The position numbers and the translations under genes are program-made. 10,389 nt of DNA from Vulcanimicrobiota bacterium. GTDB taxonomy: Bacteria; Vulcanimicrobiota; Vulcanimicrobiia; Vulcanimicrobiales; Vulcanimicrobiaceae. The stretch is from the NCBI GenBank assembly GCA_019237435.1, contig JAFAHB010000195.1:1-10389 (forward strand), given 5' to 3'. This document shows, in pieces, positions 1 to 7,039 of this stretch. The notes beneath the pieces were generated by a model that made no database searches, was not told the DNA's origin, and worked only from the letters and a program-made list of their open reading frames with translations. Position 1 is the first letter of the stretch, and each line of letters opens with the position of its first letter.

Positions 1-1182
1 GAAGCGCTCTACGCCGACATGTCGCACTTCGGCCGCAAGCCGATTACCTTTGCTTGGTACTCGTTCGTCTTTCCAGCGCTCGTTCTCAACTACGTCGGTC
101 AAGCGGCAATCATCGCCGCAGATCCGAAGGCGCTCGATTCGCCGTTCTATGCGCTCACCCAGGGCTGGTTGCTGCTTCCGATGGTCGCGCTCGCCACCGC
201 AGCGACGATCATCGCGTCGCAATCACTCATCGCCGGGGCATTCACGCTCACCGAGCAAGCCATCGCGCTCAACTTGAGCCCTCGTATGGCGGTGCTGCAT
301 ACCTCGAAGGACGAACGTGGGCAAGTCTACGTGCCGATGATCAACGCGGTGCTCGCAATCGTTTGCATCGCGCTGGTCGTAACCTTTCGCAGCAGCGATA
401 GGCTCGCCGCGATGTACGGCTTGGCGGTCTCCGCTACGATGCTCGCGACCGATCTCGTCTTTTACGTCGTAGCCACCCGCACGCTGCGTTGGAAGCCCGT
501 GGTCGCACTTCCGCTCGCCCTGGCCTTCGGAGCGCTCGACGCAACCTTCGTTACCGCCGGGCTGCCGAAGTTTCTTGCCGGTGCGTGGGTGCCGGTCGTG
601 ATCGCCGCCGCGATCTGTTTGGTCGCAGTCACGTGGCTCACGGGAAGGCGCGCGGTCGCGCACGAGCTGCGCAATCAGCTCGAACCCGTCGAGCAGTTTG
701 CCAAAGAGCACGCCGCCTCGCCGCGCCGTCAGGACGCGACGATCGTTCTGCTGACCGGCTATCCAGAAGGCGTGCCGCTCGTGAACAGTCACCCCTGGCT
801 GCACCGGCTCGTGCACGACCGGATGGTCGTGCTGCTCACCGTCGACTTTCCGGCGCGCCCCTACCTCGACGAAGCGGAGCGCGTCAAGGTCGACCATCTC
901 GCGAGCGGCTTCGTCCGTGTCTGCGCATACTTCGGCTACATGGAGACGCCGCGGATTGCGCCCATCCTACGAGCGTGCGAAGCTCGCGAGCTCGAATTGG
1001 ACGACGACGCGACGGCATTCGTCTATGCCGATCCCGTCGTCGTCAGTAAGAGCCGCGGCGGTTTGCCGCGATGGCAGCGCCATTTGTTCGACGTCATGCA
1101 GCGCCTCTCGCGCACGCTGGCTACGGATCTCGAGATAAAGCCGGATCGGCGGCTCGAAGTCGGAATCGAAGTCGCGGTGTAA
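1..1182 (+). CDS. kup: Kup family potassium uptake transporter, C-terminal part (5' end outside window)
   Basis: Low-affinity K+ uptake protein of the KUP/HAK/KT family, located in the inner membrane and thought to act as a K+/H+ symporter. The frame is open from base 1, and its first residues, EALYADMSHFGRKPI, are the family's signature segment (E. coli Kup has EALYADMGHFGR). The gene therefore starts before the window and the ATG at 19 is internal. About 393 residues are visible, against roughly 620 in a full Kup. The first ~210 hold several hydrophobic helices, including an IASQSLIAGAFTLTEQAI segment (family form IASQAVISGVFSLTRQA). The rest is the hydrophilic cytoplasmic domain, with matches such as RMVVLLTVDF, RVCAYFGYMETP and the end DRRLEVGIEVAV. 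Only 16 bases separate its stop from the convergent LCP gene, and a hairpin spans the stop. Family assignment is secure; direct transport specificity is inferred. Confidence 0.95.
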   Translation, partial: EALYADMSHFGRKPITFAWYSFVFPALVLNYVGQAAIIAADPKALDSPFYALTQGWLLLPMVALATAATIIASQSLIAGAFTLTEQAIALNLSPRMAVLHTSKDERGQVYVPMINAVLAIVCIALVVTFRSSDRLAAMYGLAVSATMLATDLVFYVVATRTLRWKPVVALPLALAFGALDATFVTAGLPKFLAGAWVPVVIAAAICLVAVTWLTGRRAVAHELRNQLEPVEQFAKEHAASPRRQDATIVLLTGYPEGVPLVNSHPWLHRLVHDRMVVLLTVDFPARPYLDEAERVKVDHLASGFVRVCAYFGYMETPRIAPILRACEARELELDDDATAFVYADPVVVSKSRGGLPRWQRHLFDVMQRLSRTLATDLEIKPDRRLEVGIEVAV

Positions 1183-1187
1183 ACCGC
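1174..1187. terminator. Hairpin with stop codon in its tetraloop at the kup/LCP convergent junction
   Basis: GCGGT (1174-1178) and ACCGC (1183-1187) form a perfect 5-bp stem. The loop is GTAA, a GNRA-type tetraloop on the plus strand, and it contains the kup stop codon TAA (1180-1182). No T-run follows on either strand, so this is not a standard intrinsic terminator. It could act as a weak bidirectional terminator or 3'-end stabiliser between two genes that converge with 16 bases between them. A chance structure in GC-rich DNA is also possible. Confidence 0.3.
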
Positions 1188-1198
1188 CGGGGCTCAAA

Positions 1199-2320
1199 TC
1201 ATTCCATGTCGGGTGCGAGGTCGGCGCCGATGACGAGCGCGGTTCTCGTGCCGGGTCGAATTGCCGTTGCAAACGTCTTCGCGAGATAGTTTGCAGCGGG
1301 CGAAGTCCCGATGACGACGCTCCGTCGCTTGACCTTTGAGTCGACGAAGGTCGGCACGTTCCAGCCCGCGCCGCGAAGCGCGCCGACGAGCGCGCCGTCG
1401 AGCTTGCCGTTTCCGGTCGCGTTTGCAACGAGCACCTCGTCTTGCGGCGGGTCGTTTCGGCTAAACAGCACCGTGCCGATCAGTTTCGCCCAGCGCGGAT
1501 CGGCGAAAACAACCGACGCATCGCCGACCCATCCGGCTTTGCTCGGCAGCGTGAAGGATCGCACGTTGTCGTCGGGCACGTCGCGATAGATTGTCAGCAG
1601 CGAAAGTAATTGCCGATCGTTGAGCGTCGTGCGTATTTGCTTGCGCGCAAGCTTGAGGATCGCCGGCAGTTTAGCCCAGTTTTGCGGCTCGCTGACTTGA
1701 GCCATCATGAGCTTGAGCACCTGTTGCTGCCGCCGCACGCGTCCGAAGTCCGACGCCGGGTCGTTGCGGAAGCGGACGTATCCCGCGACTTGGGCACCGT
1801 TGAGGTGCTGTTCGCCCTTTCTTAGGTGGATGTGCAGGTCGCCGTAGTTATCATCGTAGTCCATCGTTTCGTCGACGTTGACGTCGAGGCCGCCGAGCGC
1901 GTCCACGATCGAGGCGGCGCCGTCGGGTTGCAACGCTACGATGGCGTCGATTGGAACGCCCCCCAAAAGGCTGCTCGCGACCCGTCCGGTCGCGTGCGCG
2001 CCTCCAAACGCATATGCCGAATTGATTTTGGCGAAGCCGTCGCCAGGGACTTTGACCCACGTGTCGCGCGGAATCGATACCAGCGTCGCCGAGCGGCGAG
2101 CAACGTCGAGATGCGCGAGAATGATGGTATCGGTGGTCGCCTCGTCTTCTTGGTAACCAAGGATCAATAGGTTGAGTTTGAGCTGGCCGAACGAACGCGA
2201 GGCCGTCTGCGTCACCACCTGTTGGCGAACCGGCCCGCGAATGATGAGAAATCCGGCTACCGCCGAAAGCACGGCAGCCGTCGTTATGATGAGTATGCGG
2301 ATCCACCGCTGTGAAAACAT
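1199..2320 (-). CDS. LytR-CpsA-Psr (LCP) family protein with LytR_C domain
   Basis: Membrane-anchored phosphotransferase-type protein of 373 aa. LCP enzymes move undecaprenyl-phosphate-linked glycopolymers onto peptidoglycan or related acceptors outside the membrane; the polymer here is unknown. Residues 1-6 are short and basic, and about 7-27 form one signal-anchor helix. The LCP domain runs roughly 45-210: TTDTIILAHLD (Asp64), SIPRDTWV (Arg85, Asp86), the KINSAYAFGG segment near 98, then YVRFRNDPASDFGRVRRQQQ (Arg183, Arg185, Arg194, Arg197). These are the expected polyprenyl-phosphate and metal binding positions. A LytR_C-like domain follows near 285-360 (EVLVANATGNGKLDGALVGALRGAGW is its start, shown to position only: first residues EVLVANATGNG). 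The ATG at 2320 is chosen because GGGAG (2329-2333) sits 8 bases upstream and the anchor helix follows at once; the frame stays open to 2677 but that extension shadows the next gene. Last gene of the minus-strand block. Confidence 0.9.
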   Translation of the reverse strand: MFSQRWIRILIITTAAVLSAVAGFLIIRGPVRQQVVTQTASRSFGQLKLNLLILGYQEDEATTDTIILAHLDVARRSATLVSIPRDTWVKVPGDGFAKINSAYAFGGAHATGRVASSLLGGVPIDAIVALQPDGAASIVDALGGLDVNVDETMDYDDNYGDLHIHLRKGEQHLNGAQVAGYVRFRNDPASDFGRVRRQQQVLKLMMAQVSEPQNWAKLPAILKLARKQIRTTLNDRQLLSLLTIYRDVPDDNVRSFTLPSKAGWVGDASVVFADPRWAKLIGTVLFSRNDPPQDEVLVANATGNGKLDGALVGALRGAGWNVPTFVDSKVKRRSVVIGTSPAANYLAKTFATAIRPGTRTALVIGADLAPDME

Positions 2321-2328
2321 GGAAGAGT

Positions 2329-2333
2329 CTCCC
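2329..2333 (-). promoter_or_regulatory. Ribosome binding site deciding the LCP start
   Basis: On the minus strand GGGAG lies 8 bases before the ATG at 2320. It selects this start over in-frame codons further upstream, which would overlap the neighbouring membrane-protein gene in another frame. Confidence 0.6.
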
Positions 2334-2388
2334 GGATAGCCGCGCGGCGCAGGCCTTGCCGCTGCCGCGACGAGTGCGAATGAAAAGA

Positions 2389-2991
2389 CTAGAAGGCGGC
2401 TATCGGCGGCGCCCGTTCGCCGATCGCACAGCAAACGGACGAAGAGCGGATGAAGCAGATTCGCGATGCGAGCCGCGACCCGAACGGTTTCTTGATCGCC
2501 GGCGAGAGGGTCGCAATGGCGCGAATGATCGCGATCACTCGCAACGTCGCGCGCGCCAGCGAGCGCTTCGATCGAAGCAGCATCAGGGCGACGACCGTAC
2601 AAACTGCTGCGTGGACGGCGAGGCTTATCGGCGCCGGCGCTCCTAACCAGACCGTCGGCCCCAACGTATGATGGCACACCGCTAGCTGTTCCAGCGACTC
2701 CATGACGTAGAGCGTGAAAATCTGCAAGCCGTAGCTCGCGGGCAGCAATGCCGCAAACGCTTCGGGAGCGCGATCTGACAACACGGCGCGGGCCTTGCGC
2801 GCCAGATAGAGCGCCAGCAGCCCGATGCCGGCGAGCAGCGCCGGCATCACGTCAATGCTGCTGTGGTCGGTAAAGTTTCCGGTACCGAACCAGCCGGCGT
2901 TCGAAGCGAACTCGACGATCGGATCCGCGATTGCGGCTGCGATCACCGCGATTGCCACGCAGAATCCGGCCGCCGAGCGCGAGTACCGCAA
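2389..2991 (-). CDS. Unrecognised integral membrane protein, about four helices
   Basis: I do not recognise this 200-aa protein. It has likely membrane helices near residues 9-26, 46-64, 78-97 and 120-139, then a basic, Arg-rich tail of about 60 residues with a weakly hydrophobic stretch near 151-158. Between helices 1 and 2 lies a polar loop (GWFGTGNFTDHSS). Between helices 3 and 4 there is a striking stretch, MESLEQLAVCHHTLGPTVW, followed by LGAPAPISLAVHA, giving Glu98, Glu101, His107, His108 and His127 near the membrane. That pattern could bind a metal or haem, but this is speculation. The start is TTG at 2991, directly after an in-frame TAA; AGAGG at 3002-3006 is 10 bases upstream. No better start is visible. 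The gene is 117 bases after mutS and 68 bases before the LCP gene on the same strand, so co-transcription is possible. Helix pattern and lack of a competing ORF support it being real. Confidence 0.65.
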   Translation of the reverse strand: MRYSRSAAGFCVAIAVIAAAIADPIVEFASNAGWFGTGNFTDHSSIDVMPALLAGIGLLALYLARKARAVLSDRAPEAFAALLPASYGLQIFTLYVMESLEQLAVCHHTLGPTVWLGAPAPISLAVHAAVCTVVALMLLRSKRSLARATLRVIAIIRAIATLSPAIKKPFGSRLASRICFIRSSSVCCAIGERAPPIAAF

Positions 2992-3001
2992 GCGTTAGGA
3001 A

Positions 3002-3006
3002 CCTCT
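3002..3006 (-). promoter_or_regulatory. Probable ribosome binding site for the membrane protein's TTG start
   Basis: Minus-strand AGAGG is spaced 10 bases from the TTG at 2991. It is the main support for a TTG start, because an in-frame stop lies between it and any earlier codon. Confidence 0.4.
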
Positions 3007-3037
3007 GGAGCAGTCGCTGCTCGAAGGGTTTGGCCTC

Positions 3038-3087
3038 AAAGGCGCCATCTGCCAAGATCTTCCGTCGGCGTGCAAGGCGCCCCTTTT
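3038..3087 (-). terminator. Inverted GGCGCC arms downstream of mutS, possible weak terminator
   Basis: In the 117-base gap between mutS and the membrane gene, GGCGCC occurs at 3041-3046 and 3076-3081. On the minus strand the RNA could pair AAA-GG bulge-GGCGCC with GGCGCC-UUU across a 29-base loop, and the second arm runs into UUU. The short stem, long loop and short U-run make this weak. It might partly separate mutS from the two envelope genes, or simply be two chance palindromes. Confidence 0.2.
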
Positions 3088-3108
3088 CGAAGCGTTCTCA
3101 GCGAAACT

Positions 3109-5580
3109 TCAGGATAACAGCGGGATCTGGCGCTCCGGAATTGCGCGATTCGGCATCTTTTTACGCAGCGGGACCCGCACTTCCACATCGGCTTGACCCG
3201 AGAGTGCGTCGGCGATTTCTTGCGCGCGCTCGACGACGGCTTCGGGCAATCCGGCCATCCGCGCAACCTCGATTCCAAACGATCGCGAGGAGCTGCCGGG
3301 TTGGACGCGGTGCGAGAAGACCGGGATTCCGCCTCGTGCGGTATTTTCGACCGCAGTAATGTGAAAATTGGCAACCGTCCTCCAATGTTCGCTGAGCGCG
3401 CAGAGCTCGTGGAAATGGGTGGCAAAAAGCACCAGCGGCGCTTGCTCTTCGAGACTCAACAGAAACTCGCAGATCGCTTGCGCGATGGCTACGCCGTCGA
3501 GCGTTCCCGTTCCACGTCCCACCTCATCGATGAGCAACAACGAACGAGTCGTACTGCGGCGCAGGATGTTCGCCGCTTCGGCCATCTCCATGTAGAACGT
3601 GGATTGGCCCGAAGCCAAATCGTCGCCGGCTCCGATGCGAGTGAAGATCCGGTCGACGATGCCGAGCTTCATGCTTTTCGCGGAGACGAACGAGCCGGTC
3701 TGCGCCATGATCGTCAGCAGTCCCGTTTGCCGCAAGTACGTCGACTTGCCGCCCATGTTGGGTCCGGTCAGAAGGATGAAGCGGCGTTCGCCGGCGCGCA
3801 TGTCGAGGTCGTTCGGAACGAACTTTGCGTGCAGAATCGCTTCCATGACCGGATGGCGTCCATCTTCGATTGCGAGGGTGCTCTCCTCGACGAACTCCGG
3901 GCGAACGTAGCCGCGCTCCGCCGCGCATTGCGCGAGCGCCGTAAGAACGTCGAGCTCGGCGATCGCGCCGGCGGCTTCGAGCAGGTCCTCGCCTTGCGCC
4001 GCGGTGCGTTCGAGCAACGCTTCAAAGAGCCGCTGCTCCAGCCGCTCCTGGCGCGACTGTGCCGTCGCGATCGCGAGTTCGAGCTCTTTGAGCTCCGGCG
4101 TGACGTATCGCTCGCCGCTGGTCAGCGTCTGCTTTCGGACGTACTCCGGCGGAAGCGTTCCGGCGTAGCTACGGCTGACTTCGATCGCGTAACCGAAGGG
4201 GCTTGCGTATTTCACCCGCAGCGTCTTGACGCCGGTTCGCTCGCGCTCGCGTATCTCTAACTGAAGGAGCTGAGAGCGCGCGTCGGTGCGCAGCGCGACG
4301 CACTCCGCCAGTTCGGCATCCGCTTCCGGCCGAATCGCGCCGCCTTCGCCGAGCGTCGGAGGGGGGTCGTCGACGAGCGTGCGTTGCAAGTCGGCGGCGA
4401 GATCGCCAAAGGTTTTCACGCGCTCTAGCAGCGACGACAATACCGGCGGCAAGGATTGCCGAATCGGCCGAATCAGGTCCAGCGTGCGTCGCAGCGAACC
4501 CAGATCGCGCGGAGTCGCGCGGCGAAACCGAACCTTTTGCGCGATGCGTTCCAGATCGAAGGCGCCTTTGAGCAGCTCGCGCAGCGCCTCGCGGCGGGCA
4601 TGCTCTTGAAGCAACGTCGCAATCGCATCCTGACGTTGGGCGATGGCCGAGCGATCGACGAGCGGCGCCAGGATCCAACGCGCCAGCATTCGCGAACCCA
4701 TCGCCGTTGCACACCCGTCGAGGGTCGCAAGCAACGTCGCTCGAGGGTTTTGCCCTTGCGCGCGCGTGAGCTCGAGGTTCTTGCGCGTCGCGGGATCGAG
4801 CGCCAAGAACTGCCGGCGATGATAGAGCTGCGGTTCGATTGAACCGGCCTTCCCCTTTGTCACGCCGGTACGGTTTACGAAGCCTTCGAGCGCTTCCAGC
4901 GCGCGATGAATGGCCAACGATTCCTCGAGCGAAAAGCCGGCGAAGCTTTCCCGCGAACGCGTTTCGACGATGCCCAGCGCCGGCGTAGTCAATCGCGCAC
5001 CCATCGTCTCGACCGCCGTCGCAATCATCGCTCGGACGTCCGCAGGAAGGTCGGCCACGATCTCCGCAGGTCCGACGCGCGCGATCTCGGCTACGAGTTC
5101 CTCGTACGCGTCCTCGCCGCCGATCGCGGTCGCGGCGCTGTAGCTGGTCGAAACGTCGGCGTACGCAAGCGCATACGTTTCACCCACCGCCGCGATCGCT
5201 GCCAAATAGTTGTTTTGTTTGCCGTCGAGCAGCTGTTCTTCGATCAGCGTCCCCGGCGTGACGAGGCGAACGACCTCGCGCCGCACGAGCCTATTGGGCT
5301 GCGGTGCCTCGAGCTGTTCGGCAAGCGCGACGACGAATCGCTGTGCGACGAGCTTCGCGAGATATCCGGCCAGCGCATGATGCGGAACGCCGGCCATTGC
5401 GACCCGTTTGCCTCCGCCGGCCTCTTTGCTGGTCAACGCTATCTGCAGCGCACGCGCGATCGTTTCGGCGTCCTCGCCGTATGCCTCGTAAAAATCACCG
5501 ACGCGCGAGAGTAGGACCGCCTCGGGATGCTTCGCCTTCATCCCGAAGTACTGCTCGAGCATCGGCGAAAACTTAGCCAC
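3109..5580 (-). CDS. mutS: DNA mismatch repair protein MutS
   Basis: Recognises base mismatches and small loops in newly copied DNA and, with ATP, licenses downstream repair. Length is 823 aa, close to E. coli MutS (853). The N-terminal mismatch-binding domain has the GDFYE motif (Phe30, Glu32). Connector, core and clamp domains follow, with LDPATRKNLELT in the core. The ATPase domain has Walker A GPNMGGKST near 605-613, Walker B LLLIDE near 680-684, the signature GRGTGTLDG and ATHFHEL. The protein ends in RQIPLLS, which resembles a sliding-clamp binding peptide (E. coli MutS has QMSLL). Start is GTG at 5580, giving MAKFSPMLEQY, which aligns with B. subtilis MAGYTPMIQQY; the frame stays open to 5964 but that region belongs to miaB, and the ATG at 5562 would cut off the conserved first residues. 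No Shine-Dalgarno is seen; the miaB stop is 8 bases upstream, suggesting translational coupling. No mutL is adjacent in the window. Confidence 0.97.
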   Translation of the reverse strand: MAKFSPMLEQYFGMKAKHPEAVLLSRVGDFYEAYGEDAETIARALQIALTSKEAGGGKRVAMAGVPHHALAGYLAKLVAQRFVVALAEQLEAPQPNRLVRREVVRLVTPGTLIEEQLLDGKQNNYLAAIAAVGETYALAYADVSTSYSAATAIGGEDAYEELVAEIARVGPAEIVADLPADVRAMIATAVETMGARLTTPALGIVETRSRESFAGFSLEESLAIHRALEALEGFVNRTGVTKGKAGSIEPQLYHRRQFLALDPATRKNLELTRAQGQNPRATLLATLDGCATAMGSRMLARWILAPLVDRSAIAQRQDAIATLLQEHARREALRELLKGAFDLERIAQKVRFRRATPRDLGSLRRTLDLIRPIRQSLPPVLSSLLERVKTFGDLAADLQRTLVDDPPPTLGEGGAIRPEADAELAECVALRTDARSQLLQLEIRERERTGVKTLRVKYASPFGYAIEVSRSYAGTLPPEYVRKQTLTSGERYVTPELKELELAIATAQSRQERLEQRLFEALLERTAAQGEDLLEAAGAIAELDVLTALAQCAAERGYVRPEFVEESTLAIEDGRHPVMEAILHAKFVPNDLDMRAGERRFILLTGPNMGGKSTYLRQTGLLTIMAQTGSFVSAKSMKLGIVDRIFTRIGAGDDLASGQSTFYMEMAEAANILRRSTTRSLLLIDEVGRGTGTLDGVAIAQAICEFLLSLEEQAPLVLFATHFHELCALSEHWRTVANFHITAVENTARGGIPVFSHRVQPGSSSRSFGIEVARMAGLPEAVVERAQEIADALSGQADVEVRVPLRKKMPNRAIPERQIPLLS

Positions 5581-5588
5581 GCGAGTGT

Positions 5589-7016
5589 TTATATCAGATC
5601 GACCACCGGCTGCTTCACCGGCGCTCCGGCATCGGCAAACCGCTCTGCCCGCGCCACCACTGCGCCGGCGCAGCCCCAGACGTGCGCGCTTTCGATTGCG
5701 ATGTCGAGCCATGGCGTCGGCGCGTAGGGATGTCCTTGCACGCCGTTGCGAGACGCCCAATCCGGCGGTTTTGGCGCGACGATCGTCACGTTGTCCGTCG
5801 TCTTTGCCGTTAGGCGAGTCGCGTCTTTCTTCGAATCGCCGGCGATCAGCGCCCTCACCACGCGTCCGACCTTGCAATCGTGATATCGGCGCGTAACCTC
5901 GTTCTGAGCATCGACCAAGCGCACAAACCGATCGTGTGCTACTTCGTGCGATACTTGCTCCCAACGCGCCGCCGGCGTGCCTTGCCGCATCGAATAGATG
6001 AACGTGTAAGCGTTTGCAAACACGCCGCCACGCACGTACGAGAGCGTCGCTTCAAAATCGTCTTCCGTTTCGCCCGGAAAGCCGACGATGATGTCCGTCG
6101 TGATAGCCGTGCCGGGCATTTTACTTTTGATCGCGTCGACGACGCAATCGAACTGCGATAGCGTATACTTGCGGTTCATTCGCCGCAAGAGCGCGTCGCT
6201 TGCCGACTGAAGCGGCAGATGGATGCGCGAATTGAGCTGCGGTATGCCCGCAAGATCGTCGAGCGCTTTATGAGTAAAGTCCTTGGGATGCGGCGATATG
6301 AACGTCAGGCGCTCGAGGCCCGGCTCGTTGGCGACCGTTTTGCAAAGATCGCCGAAATCGGCGCCTCCGGCCGGATCGCGCCAAGCATTCACGGTCTGGC
6401 CGACGAGCATGATCTCGCGCGCCCCTTTCGCGATGCGGGCGCGCGCTTCGTCGACGATCGCACGTTGCGGCCGGTGATCGAAGCGGCCGCGCACGTGAGG
6501 GACGATGCAAAACGTGCAGTAGTACGAACAGCCCCGCTGGACGGTGACGAAGGCGCGCAAATGCGAGAACGCGTCGGTCACGCCGTCCGCCGAACCGCCC
6601 AGCGCGAATCGAAGCATGCTGTCGCGCCGATCGCGTTCCGCAAGCACATCCAACGCGCTCTCCTGCGCCCAGTCGGCGAGACGATCGCCGAGTAGCGCGA
6701 GCTCTCGCGTGCCGAACACCGCGTCGACGTGCGGCGCGCGCCGTCGCATCGCATCGCGTTCTTGTTCCGCCAGGCACCCGGTGACGACGAGACGCACGCC
6801 GGGATCGGCGGTCTTGAGCGCCTTGAAATGATTCATCCGGCCGTAGGCGCGGCGCTCGGCGCTCTCGCGAACCGTGCAGGTGTTGAGAACGACGACGTTC
6901 GCATCTTCGACGGCCTCGGCAATACGATAGCCGGCGGAGGCGGCACGTTCGGCAATGTAACGGGAGTCGGCTTCATTCATCTGACAGCCGAAGGTCTCGA
7001 TGTAGATGCTGGGCAT
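5589..7016 (-). CDS. miaB: tRNA-2-methylthio-N6-dimethylallyladenosine synthase MiaB
   Basis: Radical-SAM methylthiotransferase that adds a methylthio group to C2 of i6A37 in tRNAs reading UNN codons, supporting accurate decoding. Length is 475 aa, typical of the family. The N-terminal domain opens with YIETFGCQMNEADS, the MiaB rather than RimO or MtaB form, and supplies the auxiliary cluster cysteines Cys11, Cys47 (NTCTVRESAE) and Cys81 (VTGCLAEQ). The radical-SAM cluster motif is CSYYCTFC with Cys163, Cys167 and Cys170. IHLPLQSASDALLRRMNR and TTDIIVGFPGETEDDF are further family landmarks. A TRAM domain covers about 375-440, followed by an approximately 35-residue tail. ATG at 7016 is chosen because MPSIYIETFGCQMN begins at the usual distance; earlier in-frame codons would run into der. 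GAAGG lies upstream at a longish spacing. It leads the minus-strand block and is tightly followed by mutS. Confidence 0.97.
   Translation of the reverse strand: MPSIYIETFGCQMNEADSRYIAERAASAGYRIAEAVEDANVVVLNTCTVRESAERRAYGRMNHFKALKTADPGVRLVVTGCLAEQERDAMRRRAPHVDAVFGTRELALLGDRLADWAQESALDVLAERDRRDSMLRFALGGSADGVTDAFSHLRAFVTVQRGCSYYCTFCIVPHVRGRFDHRPQRAIVDEARARIAKGAREIMLVGQTVNAWRDPAGGADFGDLCKTVANEPGLERLTFISPHPKDFTHKALDDLAGIPQLNSRIHLPLQSASDALLRRMNRKYTLSQFDCVVDAIKSKMPGTAITTDIIVGFPGETEDDFEATLSYVRGGVFANAYTFIYSMRQGTPAARWEQVSHEVAHDRFVRLVDAQNEVTRRYHDCKVGRVVRALIAGDSKKDATRLTAKTTDNVTIVAPKPPDWASRNGVQGHPYAPTPWLDIAIESAHVWGCAGAVVARAERFADAGAPVKQPVVDLI
6981..7008 (+). promoter_or_regulatory. Possible sigma70-like promoter for der, inside the miaB start
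   Basis: CTGACA (6981-6986, five of six matches to TTGACA) is followed after 16 bases by TAGATG (7003-7008, three of six matches to TATAAT). Transcription would begin near 7015, about 25 bases before the der ATG. The only reason to take it seriously is that the two genes diverge across 23 bases, so a der promoter must lie in the miaB coding region. The -10 match is poor. Confidence 0.2.
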
Positions 7017-7039
7017 GCTCGGAAAGCGCCCTTCGCGAA

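Noticed and set aside
223..897. Minus-strand open frame of 224 codons opposite kup
   Set aside because: It is rich in Arg, His and Asp, like other antisense shadows here, and lies opposite a conserved transporter.
2321..2677. Upstream extension of the LCP frame, with a signal-peptide-like LLVFSFALVAAAARP stretch
   Set aside because: Most of it shadows the membrane-protein gene in another frame. The ATG at 2320 has a good ribosome site and its own signal-anchor helix.
3193..4260. Plus-strand open frame of 355 codons opposite mutS
   Set aside because: It is Arg-rich with no recognisable motif, and lies opposite a strongly conserved gene. GC-rich codon bias creates such antisense frames throughout this window.
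4906..5514. Plus-strand open frame of 202 codons opposite the mutS N-terminal part
   Set aside because: Composition is shadow-like and it is antisense to conserved MutS domains.
5581..5964. N-terminal extension of mutS by 128 codons
   Set aside because: It lies wholly over the end of miaB, has an Arg-rich composition typical of a shadow frame, and homologous MutS proteins start at the GTG-encoded position.
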